A DNA stretch of 64,000 bases from Daedaleopsis sinensis (Eukaryota > Basidiomycota > Agaricomycetes > Polyporales > Polyporaceae), in the NCBI GenBank assembly GCA_033807695.1, contig CM066303.1, forward strand, positions 2,480,001-2,544,000, in the 5' to 3' direction. Below, one piece after another: positions 22,929-34,388 of the stretch. The stretch's first letter is position 1. Each line of letters begins with the position of its first letter. The translations under genes and the position numbers were made by a program. The notes beneath the pieces were generated by a model. The model did not search any database and had not been told where the DNA came from. It was given only the letters and a program-made list of their open reading frames with translations.

Positions 22929-25095
22929 GTCCACCGTTTCGTCGGTCCATCGGTCCAATCGCGCAAAGTTGAAAGAGTTGCCGCGCCTTTGCCCCCGGGC
23001 TGGGCATCTAGCGGTGCTGCCACTGCCACTGGTCTGCTGCGCGGACTCGGACGCTTCGCCATCGCCATTGCCCGTGCGTGCGTGCATTCGCATCCGCTGG
23101 CATGCGAGACCTGGGCCACAGTGCACACGAACAGGTCACAGGCCACTCGTCACTCGTCGTCACCGTCGACACTTTAGCTTTAGAGAATCTCCGAGTCACG
23201 GTCTCTGACAGCAGCCGGCCCACTGGCATTCACGAATCACCACTTCCCGGGCTGACTTATCGACACCGCCGGCCACACGCGTCCCAAGCTCTCTCCCAGG
23301 CTTCCTGGATCCCGCGGCCGGCGGACTTTCTGGCAGCGAGATATCGATATCGCGGTCGCGGTCGGGTTCCTGCGACTCGGACACGCTCACTGGCAGGCTC
23401 AGGCTCAGGCTAGCGTTGCGCTCTGATGCGCACCTTCAAGTTCGCGGGCCGCCGCGTTCTGCATGCGCGGCTGAATATGTACAATGTGATTGTGATATAA
23501 CTGACGGTGACGGTGCCGGCGAGCCCAAGGCCTGGGGGCTGAGGCCTGAGGCCTGAAGGTGCGTTCGCATGCCCGTTGCTCGGAGAGTTCTCGGCCGCTC
23601 TTTGGCCTCCTTTTCGACCCCCGCCGCTGGCTATAGCCTATAGGCCCCGCTCCCGCGCACGCAGATGATCCGGGTCCGCCACACTACGGTAACGGTAACG
23701 GTAACATGAACAAGCGTTCAGGCCTCAGGCCTCAGGAATCAGAACCGAATATTGCGCCCGCCGCTACCGCTAGCCTGTGACGACAGCAGTACCGCGCACA
23801 TCAACTTGGATGATATAGTCGGAGGTATGCTCTCCGGTTTTCGGTCTTCGGGTTAAAGCTCGGAACATCTCACGAGTCACTAGTCACTGGCCACTGGCCA
23901 CTGGCGTAGCTCCGAGTCCAGCCGAGTCCCGACGCGAGCTTCGAACCGCTGCCAGTGCAGAATCGATGACGAGCAGCCCGCGCGCAAGGCGCAAGGCCGG
24001 AGATTTCGATTTCGATCAATGTCCACGGTCGGACTCGGAAGCTCGGGACGTACTGGTGCTACTAGTGGCACTAGTACTAGCCTGAGTGCATCCTCGCGCC
24101 TCGGGCCACTGGCAGGGGCGTGCTGCCACAGAAGCAGAAGCAGAAGATCCAACGATCGACGATCGCATGCTGCATCATGATCGAACCCAATGCATATGGC
24201 AACAGGTACTGCCGGCGGCGAACCTCGAGGCCTGTCCCAGTCTGTCCGTTCATCCAACATTGTCCACGCGCAGGGCTATAGAGGGCCATCGCGCCAGGCT
24301 GAGGTTCCGGGTCGGAGCGAGAGCCTGGCTATGCATGGCCATGGCCATGGAGAACACGAACACGAACGCCTCGACCGGGCATGGGTCGATCGGCCCCAGC
24401 GATCGGCTCGTTGTGAGCCCTGGCCACGATCTGCCAGTCCTTCAAGCTTCGGTACCAGCTTCAGTACCTACTGGGGAAAGGCCTCGGAGCCAGGGTCCCG
24501 GACAGCCAGGTACGTACGTACTGTACGTACTGTACGTATGCACACATGCAGTACCGTGACTGATTCAATTTCAACCTGCATCCCAGGGCTCGGACTCGGA
24601 CTCGGACTCGTCGGACATCTGCGCATGCGCATGCATCTTAGATATCCGCGGCCGGGCGCGTCGGCGAACTGGGACGTGCGCACCACTTGGGATTTGGGAA
24701 GGCGTCATGCATTTGCATATGATCGTGATCATGATCGCCCGGCTCTCACTCGATCTCACTACTTGCAGGCCCTCGTTGGCACGCCGGCCGCCTGCTCTTT
24801 CGTGCGTCCGCGAAGCTCAACTCCCTGCTATCCCTGCCTCTAAATTCCCCGGGCCCGGCTCCCTCGGCCGCGGATCGAGTCCAGTCGCGGGAGGTGGATC
24901 CCACTGGCAGGCGGGACGTTACACTTACCGCTGACAATCATTAATCACGGGCACGGGCACGGGCACGGGCCAGGAATTCAAAACGAAATGCACATTCCTG
25001 CTCGCCCGAGCGCGAGAGTGGGGGCCCATTACCGTCCTCCTCAAGCCTCCTCAAGCCTCCTCAAGCTTCAAGCTCAAGCGGAGTCAGAGGAGCTG

Positions 25096-25131
<36 letters not shown>

Positions 25132-25792
25132 AGGGCCGGCACGACCTCCGGATTCGAAGTTCGAACCTCCTCCCGACTCTGACTCGCGGCTCGCGCTCCA
25201 CCGTCGTGGCGCACCCAGCCCGGATGTGGCCGCGCCGATCGTCCCTGCTCAGTCACAGTGCTTCGTCCCTGCTCAGTGCTTCGGCCACTCCGAGATTCTA
25301 GAGCTTCGCGCAGGCGGCGTCCCTGGTGCGTGCGTTCTATCTCGTCGACGTCGAAGTGCTGGGCCCTGGTTCCGGTTCTGGTTCTGGTTCTGGTTCTGGG
25401 ATGCACTGCGCTCCAAGCTGCATGCTCCATCCCAGCGCAGCGCAGGCCCGCCGCATTCCACTGGCAGTGGCAGTCGGGACTCGGGACTCGGGGACCGGGA
25501 CAGAGCGAGATCGGGCGGACGCGGACGTCCGGGTCCGGGGGCGACTCGAGCTCGGTGCACGTGTGGGGGATGCTGGCCCGTTCACCGGCACCGTGACGGC
25601 GACGAGCCTGCAGCGAGACCCTAATATTTAATATTCAATGTTGATGCCGACGCCTCATAGCACGCATACGGTATACGGCAAGCAGCATGGTTCCCGCACG
25701 GTGGGTGCTGGGTGCTTGCTCCTATGCGTATGATATGCATATGCATACATTCAAATCGACATGACACTCAGGCTGACAGCCAGGTATCGCGG

Positions 25793-25848
25793 CCATTCAT
25801 CCATCCATTCATCCATCCATTCATCCATCCATTCATTCATTCATTCAA
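25793..25848. repeat. ATTCATCC microsatellite
   Basis: CCATTCAT and CATC copies ending in pure ATTC units. Confidence 0.9.
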
Positions 25849-27975
25849 ATGCATGACCGGTGACCCCTGGGGGATACTTACATGGTGGCACCGCAACGAT
25901 CGTCCGCGGTCAGACGTCACCTGCTGGCCATCGCACAAGTACGTTAAATGTACCAAGAAGGGACGTTCGCGTTCGCGTTCTAGATCTCACCGCCCACTGG
26001 CACTGAAGCTTCTTGGCCATGCATGTGCAGTCACTGCATGATATACTAGTATGAGTGTGACCGGCGCCCGGGCCCCGACCGTCTCCGTCTCCGTCTCAGG
26101 CTGCCCATTCGAATTCTATCCAGACTGTCAAGTCTCCGCTCCAGCCTGAGCACACAAGTACATAGTATACGCCATCCATCCATCCATCCGACACTCATCA
26201 CCTAGGCTGTGGCACGACGTCCGCCGTGACATCGACATCAGTCCGAGTCTCCCATTGATATTGATATTAATGTCGCCCTTTAAGCTTTAAGTATTGCCAT
26301 TGAATATTGAGTACTGAGTACTGAGTCCCACCCACTGACACAATGACAGTGCACGAACTGCGCACGCACCGATCGCGATCGCCGCAGGTTTAACCTCGCC
26401 TTGTGTGCACTGTGCATCGCATTAATTAATCGTCTTCGAATTCCACGAATCAATATATCATGTGTCGTATGTATGTATGTAGATGTAGACGTACCGCTTT
26501 CCGCGCGCTCGAGCTCTCCGACTCTCGACGTGCCGACGCGAGAACCCCGAGACTGAGTCGCGTTCGCCCGCGGTTCGTGGCATCGACATCGACATTGCCA
26601 CTGCCACTGACACGGACACTGACACGGACACTGACACGGACAGCCAATTAATATTGACAACGACAGGGACGATACGGGCGGACAATGACAATGACTGAGA
26701 CTCAGATGCAGATGCAGATGCACGTGCACGCCGAGAACGCGTAGATTGCGCGCGTGGACATGGACATGGACGTGGACGTGGACGTGGGACGTGGACGTGC
26801 ATATACCGGGACGGTAAGTCGTAAATCGTATACGTAAATCGGTGGTAGCGTCGATTCGGTACAGTACGCGTATCATATATGCATATGCATATGGTAGGAT
26901 TCGAATTCGTCAACGTCGAGAAAGAAAGAGCAGAAGCAGGAAGAAGCGCTAACAGCGAGTAACTATGTTATGCAGAAGATCAGACATAGACATGTGCGTG
27001 ATCATGAGTACGTCGACGCGAGGGCTAGCGCTATGGTATGGTATCGTATCGTATGCGCGTGCGGAACGGGACAGGAACCAATGGGACGGGGGGACGCGAA
27101 ACGAGAACGGGGAACGTTAACGGGGAGAGCACCTTGGACAGGATCCGGATATCGATGCGAAGGACGCCGGGGCAAGCTGAGGCAGTTCGGTGCACCGTGG
27201 ATGCGTCGCAGCATTGCATCGCGTCGCGTCGTCATCGTCATCGCGCCGTCATCCATGACGCACGCACCTGCGATCGGAGGTGCGCAGAGATCGGAGGTGC
27301 GCCTAGGTGCGCAGAGACAGAGACAGACTGAGAGAGGATGCAGGAGGATGCACGCCGCACGAGGCGCGAGGCGCGAGGAACGGTGCATTTGCCGGTAAAT
27401 GGTACCGGTAAATGCTTATCGAACAACTCGACTCGACTCGACTCGACTCGGGCAAGGGAGAGGGACAGGAAGAGGGCGCGGATCCGGAAGAACAACCGTG
27501 CGCAGAAGCCATGATGCATGGCCATCTAATACTAGCTAGCTACGTATGCGCGCGTGACAGACTCGGACTCGGAGGAGGACACAGCGAGCAGTGGGCAGCG
27601 GGAGATATCGCCGGCCCCGTCTCCCGTCGCGCCATTGGAATCGCAGGACTCCGGATCCCAGGGGGCTCTCAAGCGTGCGCTCGGTCCCAGACGCGGTCGG
27701 GGTCGGTCGCCCAGACGCGCGGGGGCGCCCCGACTCGGTCTCGGAGGGCGTAGGTCGAGGTCGAGGTCGGCGCAAGCGGAATGACGAGTGACGAGTGACG
27801 AATGACGAGTGACGAGTGACGAGTGGCGAGTGGCTGCTGGTGGGTTTGGGTTTGGGGTGGGGGGGGGGGGTATGAAGCTTTGAAGCTTTGAGGATTCTAA
27901 GCGTAACGTGGCGGGGCGTCAAGGGCGTAGCGAGAGAGGAGACGACGGCGGGTCGCTGGCGATGGCGATGGCGAA

Positions 27976-28046
27976 ACAGAGCCAGAGACAGAGACAGAGA
28001 CAGAGACAGAGACAGAGACAGACAGAGACATACACAGACACAGACC
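27976..28046. repeat. CAGAGA hexamer microsatellite
   Basis: (GAGACA)n array of about 70 bp, degrading to ACACAGACACAGACC at its right end. Confidence 0.9.
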
Positions 28047-28886
28047 GAACATCCGAACATCCGGCATAACGCGCAACACGTCGCGCGACAGCGACAGCGA
28101 CAGAGGTCGGAGCGCCGGGCACGGACGCGCTCTCTTCTCTCTCCGCTGCACGCCGGGACGGTCGGAGTGTAGGGGGCGGCGGCGCATCGCACCATCGAAC
28201 GTCGACGCTCGCGTTTCGCGTTTCGGTGTGTAGAACGGGGATGGGGGCCGGGGTCCGTTCGTGCAGGTACGACCGTAATCTAGCCAGGCAGCAGGCAGCA
28301 CGAACCACGAACCACGAACCACGGACCACGAACCACCCAGCACAGCACAGCACAGCGACGCGCGGGTGGGATGGGATGGACACCGCCAGGCAGTGTCGGC
28401 GTCGAGGGCAGCGGCAGGCGGCTCGCGTCCCCGTGCCATCCTGTCCTGCCTGGCAACTGCGTTTGCGTTTGCGAGTTTCGGTTTCGGTTTCGGTGTCGGC
28501 GCGTCCGTGTCGAGGAGGAGGCGTCGGCGTCGAAGCTCCAAAGCATCCATCTTTCACGCCGTGCTGTCCCGGAGCGATGACTCTGAGCACGTCCGTCGCT
28601 CCGCGGTCCGTCGTCTCCGCGGTCCGTCGTCCGTCGTCTCCTTCCTTCCCGTCCGTCCGTCTCGGTTCTCTCCCTTCTTCTCCTCTCTACCCCTGCCCTC
28701 CTTTCCGCCGACCTCCCCACGCCTCACCCGCACCCGCACCGGCCTCCCCAACTCAACTCCCACGCGCGGCACAGCAAGGGAGGCACAGCAAGGGAGGGCG
28801 GGCAAGGGCGGGCAAGGGAGGGCAAGGGAGGGCGGGCACAGCAGGGCAAGGGAGGGAAGGAAGGAGGGAGCGGGGGAAGGGGGCGC

Positions 28887-30011
28887 TCACTTGACGATGA
28901 CGCGGCGCGTGTGCTTGCCCGCGCGCCGCCGCGCGTTGTGCGGCGTCGGCCGGCGCCACGCGTCGTCCTCGTCGCCGTCCTCGTCCACCGCCATCGCCTC
29001 GGCCCCTCCTCCTATTCCTATTCCTCTTTCGTTCCCTCCTCCTCCGCCTCCTATTCCTCTTTCGTTCTCGCCTCTTCCGCCTATTCCTCTTTCGTTCTCG
29101 CCCCTTCCTCCTCCGACCCCTGCATGGTCGGGGCGGGTGACGGGGTACCCGGGGTGCGCGGGGCCCTGCGGGGAGCCGAGCGGGAAGCTGTTGTTGCTAC
29201 TGGGGTTCTGGATGGGCGTCGGGGGCAGGTGGCTGCGCGGCGAAGTCCCGTGCGGCGACGCTCCGTGCGACGGCCCACGCTCGTGGCCATTGCCATGATG
29301 TTGTTGTTGTTGTTGTTGTTGTTGTTGCTGTTGTTGTTGCTGATGCTGGTGCGCGCGAAGACGATGCGAGTGCACAGGGGACCCACTCCCTCCGCCCCCG
29401 CCCCCGCCCACGCCAGCAGTATCGATCTCCAGCCGGAGCCTGACGATCTCGCGCCCGGCCTGCGCGAAGAACGCGCGCTCCTCGCGCTCGAAGAAGCCGC
29501 TCGTGGGCCCGGGCGCGAGCAGCGGGGGCGCGGGCGGGAAGAGCGCCATGAGCTCGTGGCCCGTCGGCGGCGCGGGGAACTTGCCGCGTGCGGCGAAGGC
29601 GCGCGAGGGGTCGAGCGGGATGTCGACGTCTGATAGGGGGTGTGAGTGGCGCGGTTTGCGGTGCGGGTATGGGGATGGGATGGGATTGGGAGGGAAAGGG
29701 ATGGGTGCGGTACGGGAGGGAAAGGGATGGGGCAGGGACGGGGGGGACAGGGAGGGGAGAGGGACGCGGGGAATCACATGGGAGGACTTACCGCGGAGAG
29801 AGGACGGGGAGAGCGGGCGGCGGGGGCGGGCGTTGGTGGGTACGGGCGAGAAGTTCGTGGTCGAGGGCGGGAGCATGGACTTGCTGGGCGGGTGGTGGGC
29901 CCCAAGCGGGGGCGGGCTGCGGTCGCTGGCGGTGGAGGTGCTGGCGGTGGGGGACGAGGAGCGGGTCATGGCGGAGACGGGCCTGAGGTGGTACGTCGTT
30001 GTGGGGGACAT
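28887..30011 (-). CDS. Hypothetical Pro/Gly/Gln-rich protein, 320 residues
   Basis: Exon 1 is 29792-30011 and exon 2 28887-29629, joined by a 162-nt intron (GTAAGT...ATCAG), giving 321 codons with phase kept (CGC G|AC GTC). The N-terminus (MSPTTTYHLRPVSAMTRSSS) is Ser/Thr/Pro-rich. The only segment that looks folded is the middle: SDV/DVDIPLDPSRAFAARGKF, then GFFEREERAFFAQAGREIVRL, a probable helix. A poly-Gln run, Gly-rich ENERGIGG repeats and a basic RRRAGKHTRRVIVK end follow. The stop codon overlaps a donor-like sequence (AA|GTGAGC), so a further exon to the left is possible. No family is recognised; a nuclear or regulatory role is inference from composition. Confidence 0.65.
   Translation of the reverse strand: MSPTTTYHLRPVSAMTRSSSPTASTSTASDRSPPPLGAHHPPSKSMLPPSTTNFSPVPTNARPRRPLSPSSLRGKSSHVIPRVPLPSLSPPSLPHPFPSRTAPIPFPPNPIPSPYPHRKPRHSHPLSDVDIPLDPSRAFAARGKFPAPPTGHELMALFPPAPPLLAPGPTSGFFEREERAFFAQAGREIVRLRLEIDTAGVGGGGGGGSGSPVHSHRLRAHQHQQQQQQQQQQQQQQHHGNGHERGPSHGASPHGTSPRSHLPPTPIQNPSSNNSFPLGSPQGPAHPGYPVTRPDHAGVGGGRGENERGIGGRGENERGIGGGGGGNERGIGIGGGAEAMAVDEDGDEDDAWRRPTPHNARRRAGKHTRRVIVK
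29297..29341 (-). repeat. CAA/CAG repeat coding poly-Gln
   Basis: Minus-strand CAA codons with one CAG give about 15 consecutive Gln inside the hypothetical protein, flanked by His-Gln pairs. Likely variable in length between strains. Confidence 0.9.
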
Positions 30012-30078
30012 CGCGGGCGGCGGCGGGGGGATGGGGATGGAGAGACAGTGGGAGGGGAGGGGGGACGGAGGGCGGGGT

Positions 30079-30086
30079 TTATATCG
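30079..30086 (-). promoter_or_regulatory. TATA-like box upstream of the hypothetical gene
   Basis: GATATAAA on the minus strand, about 70 nt before the ATG at 30011, within a G-rich (minus: C-rich) leader. Confidence 0.45.
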
Positions 30087-31888
30087 CGCACGGCGAATAA
30101 CGTTGCGGGGCAGTGCGCTGGACGAAGCAGGAGCAGACCGAGGGGGGAGGGAGGGAGGCTCAGCCCGATCGAGCGCCCGCGCCGGCATCTTTTCGAGATT
30201 GGCAGGCGGGGCTCCCAGCAGAAGGCGTGAGATGCGCCTCAGATCTCGCGTACGCCGCTTCGCACCGTGCCGTAAGCGGGCGCCTCCCGTGTGTCGCACC
30301 GGACCGCAGGTGCCAGATAACGTTATGAGCAGGCGTCCTCGCAGTTCTCCTCCGCCGGCGTCCGCCACGCCAAATCGGGCATGTTCACTCTGCAGCGCCG
30401 GCCGAAGTCCGGACGTGCTCCGAGGTCGACCACGTTCTCGTTCGCACCCCTCTCGCCCGGCTCCGTGCCAACGCCCGCGCGCTCTGCCGGCGACGGAATC
30501 GGGCGTACGAGTGCATCTCGCTGCCATCTGTTCCAACTCCGTCTGCGTGTGCAGCACATGCCACCGCTCGAGTACGGATACGTAGGTGCGGACCGCTGCT
30601 GCCACCTTCTCAGACTCTGCCGCCGCCTGCCACACGCGTCCGCGACGATGCAATTAATCCTCCGTGATTGCGCATTACGTCCGCCCCTCGCGAGCAATGT
30701 CTCCGTGCCCCCAACGCCGACACGCTCGTCACTCGTTCGCGAAGCTCGTGCGCCCCATCCCCCTCGTCACTCGTGCGCATGCGTCGGGGAGTGCCGGCGC
30801 CGCTGCCAGTGCTCGTCTCCCAAGGGCCACTCGACAATGTATCAACCGCGACTCGATCCGAGCTGGTGCTCCCAGTGCGAGTGCCACTGCATGCGCGCGG
30901 TACGTGTGACTGTGCCGGCTCTTCACCTCGCACCTCGCACCTTCGCACCTCGATCCGTCTCCGTCTCCGTCGCATTGTATTCTCGCCTCGCGCAGAGGCG
31001 GCGCCTGTCCAGCGGGATCTGCCAGCTCTGGCTCTGCCTGACAGCTGTTCTAGTGAACGCCCGTCCCCGTCTCCGTCCTCGGGGCCTTCTCAGATCCCAT
31101 GAAGCCTTCTCGAGTCTCAGCCCGGCGCGACGCGCACTGCAGGGCACTGGCATCTGATACTGCTGACAGACAGAGACATGCGCATATGCCCATGCCCCTC
31201 AAGATCTCGAGCTCGGGCGTCGCCTGAAACTTTGGATCCCAGGCCATGCATATCTCTCCCACTGGCACCGTCGGACGTCCCCCCGCCTAGCGCCTAGCGC
31301 CTCCGAACCCGGGCCCCTCGACATCGCATCGAGGACGACATCGGCGTCCTCCCTGGTGATTCCCTCAAGCTCAAGCTCAAGCTCAAGCCTGAAGAGGCCG
31401 CACCCTGGCCCCCGGCTTGGCGCGCGCGGCCCTTCAGCTTCTCGCCGCTTCGAATTCTCGCCTTCGCCTTCCTCCCGCTGCCGCCGCCGATGCGTGCTGA
31501 GTGCTTCTGCTCGCGATAAGTCCCTGCAGCTGCGATAGCGCACCGACGCTGACGTCCCTCGATGACGAACGATCGCCCAGCTGTAGCTATCCGCCGCCGT
31601 CCGTCCGCTGTCCGATGTCCGTAACGCCGTTCGTCCGTTCGTCCGTGCGTCCGGATATCCGGATATCTGCCCAGCGCGGCGCGCTGTGTTCTGGGTGCTG
31701 GGCTCTGGGTTCTGGGTGCTGGGTTCTGGATATCTGGAACCTGGATATCTGGATTCTAGATAGCTCACGCTGTCGCCGTCGCTATCTATCGCGAACGTCG
31801 ACGTCACGCGCACGCGCACGCGCACGGTCGACGTCGTCCAGTCGTCCAGTCGTGCGTCATCTAATGACCATCTATCGCACGGCCCGAG

Positions 31889-31920
31889 TTCGAGGTCGAG
31901 GTCGAGGTCGAGGTCGAGGC
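31889..31920. repeat. GAGGTC hexamer microsatellite
   Basis: Five copies of CGAGGT in a row. Confidence 0.9.
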
Positions 31921-32189
31921 TGGCGTCCCCCGTCGCGCGTCGACGCGCCTGACATACACACGTGACCGTCTTTTGGGCATCGACGCGGCGCGTTCACAAG
32001 TACTTCAAAGGTTCGCGCTTGTCTGGCGTCTGGCGTCTGGCGTCGGGCGTCGCCGCAGTCCAGTTCGTACGTATACGTATACGTATACTGTATACTGTGC
32101 CCACAGGACGTCCGCGCTGGAACCAGGAACTCCCCGGGGAGCCTGAGTGCGCGGCTGCCGTCGACTGCATCGACTCTCGCGCTCCCAGC

Positions 32190-32415
32190 TGTCTGTCTTG
32201 TCTGTCTGTCTTGTCTGTCTGTCTTGTCTGTTTGCCTGCAACTGCAACTGCGACTGCGACTGCGACGTGCGTAGTACATGTTCCTCTGTCCCTCTGTCCC
32301 TCTGTCTGTCTGTCTGTCTGTCTGTCCCTCTGTCTGTCTGTCTCTGTCCTCTGTCCTCTGTCCTCTGTCCTCTGTCCTCTGTCCTCTGTCCGTCCGTCTG
32401 TCTGTCTCTGTCCGA
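32190..32415. repeat. CTGTCTGT / CTGTCCT arrays
   Basis: TGTCTTGTCTGTC copies up to 32240, then CCTCTGT, TCTG and CTCTGTC copies from 32283; pyrimidine-rich on the plus strand. Confidence 0.9.
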
Positions 32416-32534
32416 ATGTGGCAATATGCGGACATGCGCCTGTCGGCCCTCTATGGCATATCGTCGACGTCGCGAGAGAATGGCCATGGACGTGTATGCG
32501 TACGCGTCGTGCGTTGTGCGTCGTTGCGCTCTTG

Positions 32535-32674
32535 CCCTCTCTGCTCTCTGCTCTCTGCTCTCTGCTCTCTGCTCCCTGCTCCCTGCTCCCTGCTCCCTGC
32601 TCCCTGCTCCCTGCTCCCTGCTCCCTGCTCCCTGCTCTCTGCTCCCTGCTCTCTGCTCTCCGCTCTCTGCTCTC
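32535..32674. repeat. CTCTCTG / CTCCCTG heptamer array
   Basis: About 20 heptamers; CTCTCTG variants flank a homogeneous block of CTCCCTG variants, consistent with local spread of one base change. Confidence 0.9.
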
Positions 32675-34330
32675 CACCGTCTTGTCACCGTTCAAGCTTC
32701 AAGCTTCAAGCTCAAGCTCAAGTCCAACGCAACGCAACGCAACGCTCGCGCTCAAGACCAAGACCACAATTCAATATTCAATATTCAATATTCAAGTTCA
32801 CTGGCAGGCCTCAGGGCTGCGCGACCCGACCCGACCCGACGCCAAGTCCCCGGCGCCGCGACCCTGCCCTGCCCTGCCCTGCCCTGCCCGTGCGGTGCCC
32901 TGCCCTGCCCTGCCCCCTGGACCCTAACGACCGTCACCGTGTCCTCGCACGCCCGCACGACGTCATGCGCTGCTGCAGATCGAGATCCTGACCAGTCGCG
33001 ACCCTGGCGACTCTCACTCTCAGACAGACGTTGACGCGGACGTTCCGGTAAGTAGCTATAGTTCGAGCTTGGGCTACGCGTGCGGCGTTACGCGTTACCC
33101 TTTAGCGTTCACGGTCACCGCTTGGACGTGCTTCTCCTCGGCTACATGTACACGGTGTCACGACGCGCAGTGCGACTCGGACGATCAGGTGCAGGTGCAG
33201 GTGCAGGTGGGTGCGTCGCGGCTGGTCCGTGTGCGGGGCATACTGCCAGTACCAGTACCAGTGTCGACGCCCGACGCCCGACGCCCGACGCCCGACGCCC
33301 GACACACGTCCACGGTCTCCGCAGTCTCCGCAGTCTCGCTCGCGGCACCCCCTGGACATCTCATCTCCATCTCATCTCCATCTCCATCTCATAAACATAA
33401 ATTGACAAGCTCCGCCAGACGCACTGGCACTGGTACGGGTACTGGTACTGGCAAGGCGCGCGCGCGCGAGGAACGCCCCCGCCCCGCCCCACCCCCCGCG
33501 CGTCGTGGTCTGCGCTGGGTGCACTGTCTACGCACTGTCCACTGTCTACCGTCCACTGTCCACTGTCTACGCACCGTCCACTGTCTACCGTCAATCTGGC
33601 AGCTGGCTGTTGGCATTCGCGCGAACGCGGCTCTGCCCCACCCCCACCCCGGCCGCTCGCCGCTCGTCCCTCGCCGCTCGCCGCTCGTTCCTCGTTCCTC
33701 GTCCCACAGCTTGGCCCCAGATCGCACACGCCGTCATCTGCTATCGATATCGGGTATCGGGTATCCCGTCCCTATCCCGTCCCTGGGCGCCCGTGCATGT
33801 GCATTCGCTATTGGCCTGTCACTAGCACTGGTCAGCCTGCCAGTGTCACTGGTCGACGCTGGACGCTGGACGGACGTCTCACTCAGGCCTCAGGGCTGGA
33901 CAGTGCACAGTGCACAGCGAGTCTGAGTCTGACAGTTTCTCTCAAGACAAGGGTTAGGGGGCGCCTCCGGGTCCCGTCCAGCCGCGGCCGATCTGCGTGC
34001 GCGCTGCTGCCTGCGGGGCTCGACACGTGCACGGGTCCCGAGCGGCGAGCGCACACGTCCGCGACAGGTCACAGCACTTAGGTTATTTGCTGGGGTCTGG
34101 GCCGACGTCTCGCGCGCGGCTGGCACGCACGCACGCTGCCAGTGCTGGGGCTCCGAGTCGAGGACGTGCGGCAGCGTGTGCACCGGGGGCGTACCTCGAC
34201 ATGCATCATGCATATGATCGGCAAGCCCGAGCTACCCGGCGCCCTCGGCTTTGATATGCATGCACTCACTATCCACTCTTGCCTCGAGGCGCGCGTCTGA
34301 CGTGAGCGTGAGCGCCCTGGAACGGGGACG

Positions 34331-34388
34331 TTCACGTTCACGTTCACGATTACGGTTTACGGTTTACGGTTTACGGTTTACGGTTTCG
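34331..34388. repeat. CGTTCA then TTTACGG repeats
   Basis: Three CGTTCA copies followed by five TTTACGG/GTTTAC copies. It resembles but does not match the TTAGGG telomere repeat. Confidence 0.85.

Larger units (their letters stand above)
16099..28886. other. Gene-poor cryptically simple tract, left part
   Basis: No convincing gene is seen in 12.8 kb. The DNA is made of short words repeated a few times and then changed: GACTCG, CTCAGG, CAAGTT, CAGTACT, GAACGTT, TACGTA and CATATG runs. Long open frames on both strands (for example 18193-19350 and 18601-19734) are translations of these repeats. The words TGCCAGTG/CACTGGCA recur throughout, for example at 16541, 17364, 20163, 22569, 23388, 24902 and 25459. 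Confidence 0.7.

Noticed and set aside
28911..30585. Plus-strand frames of 240 and 360 codons
   Set aside because: They are antisense shadows of the Gln/Gly/Pro-rich gene at 28887-30011, which has proper splice sites and a TATA box.
31962..33926. Open frames of 220-320 codons rich in Cys/Leu/Ser or Glu/Arg/Gln
   Set aside because: They follow the CTCTCTG and CTGTCCT arrays and are open in several frames at once, as expected of repeats whose unit lacks stop codons.
34331..34388. Interstitial telomere repeat
   Set aside because: The unit is TTTACGG, not TTAGGG or TTTAGGG, and only about five copies are present.
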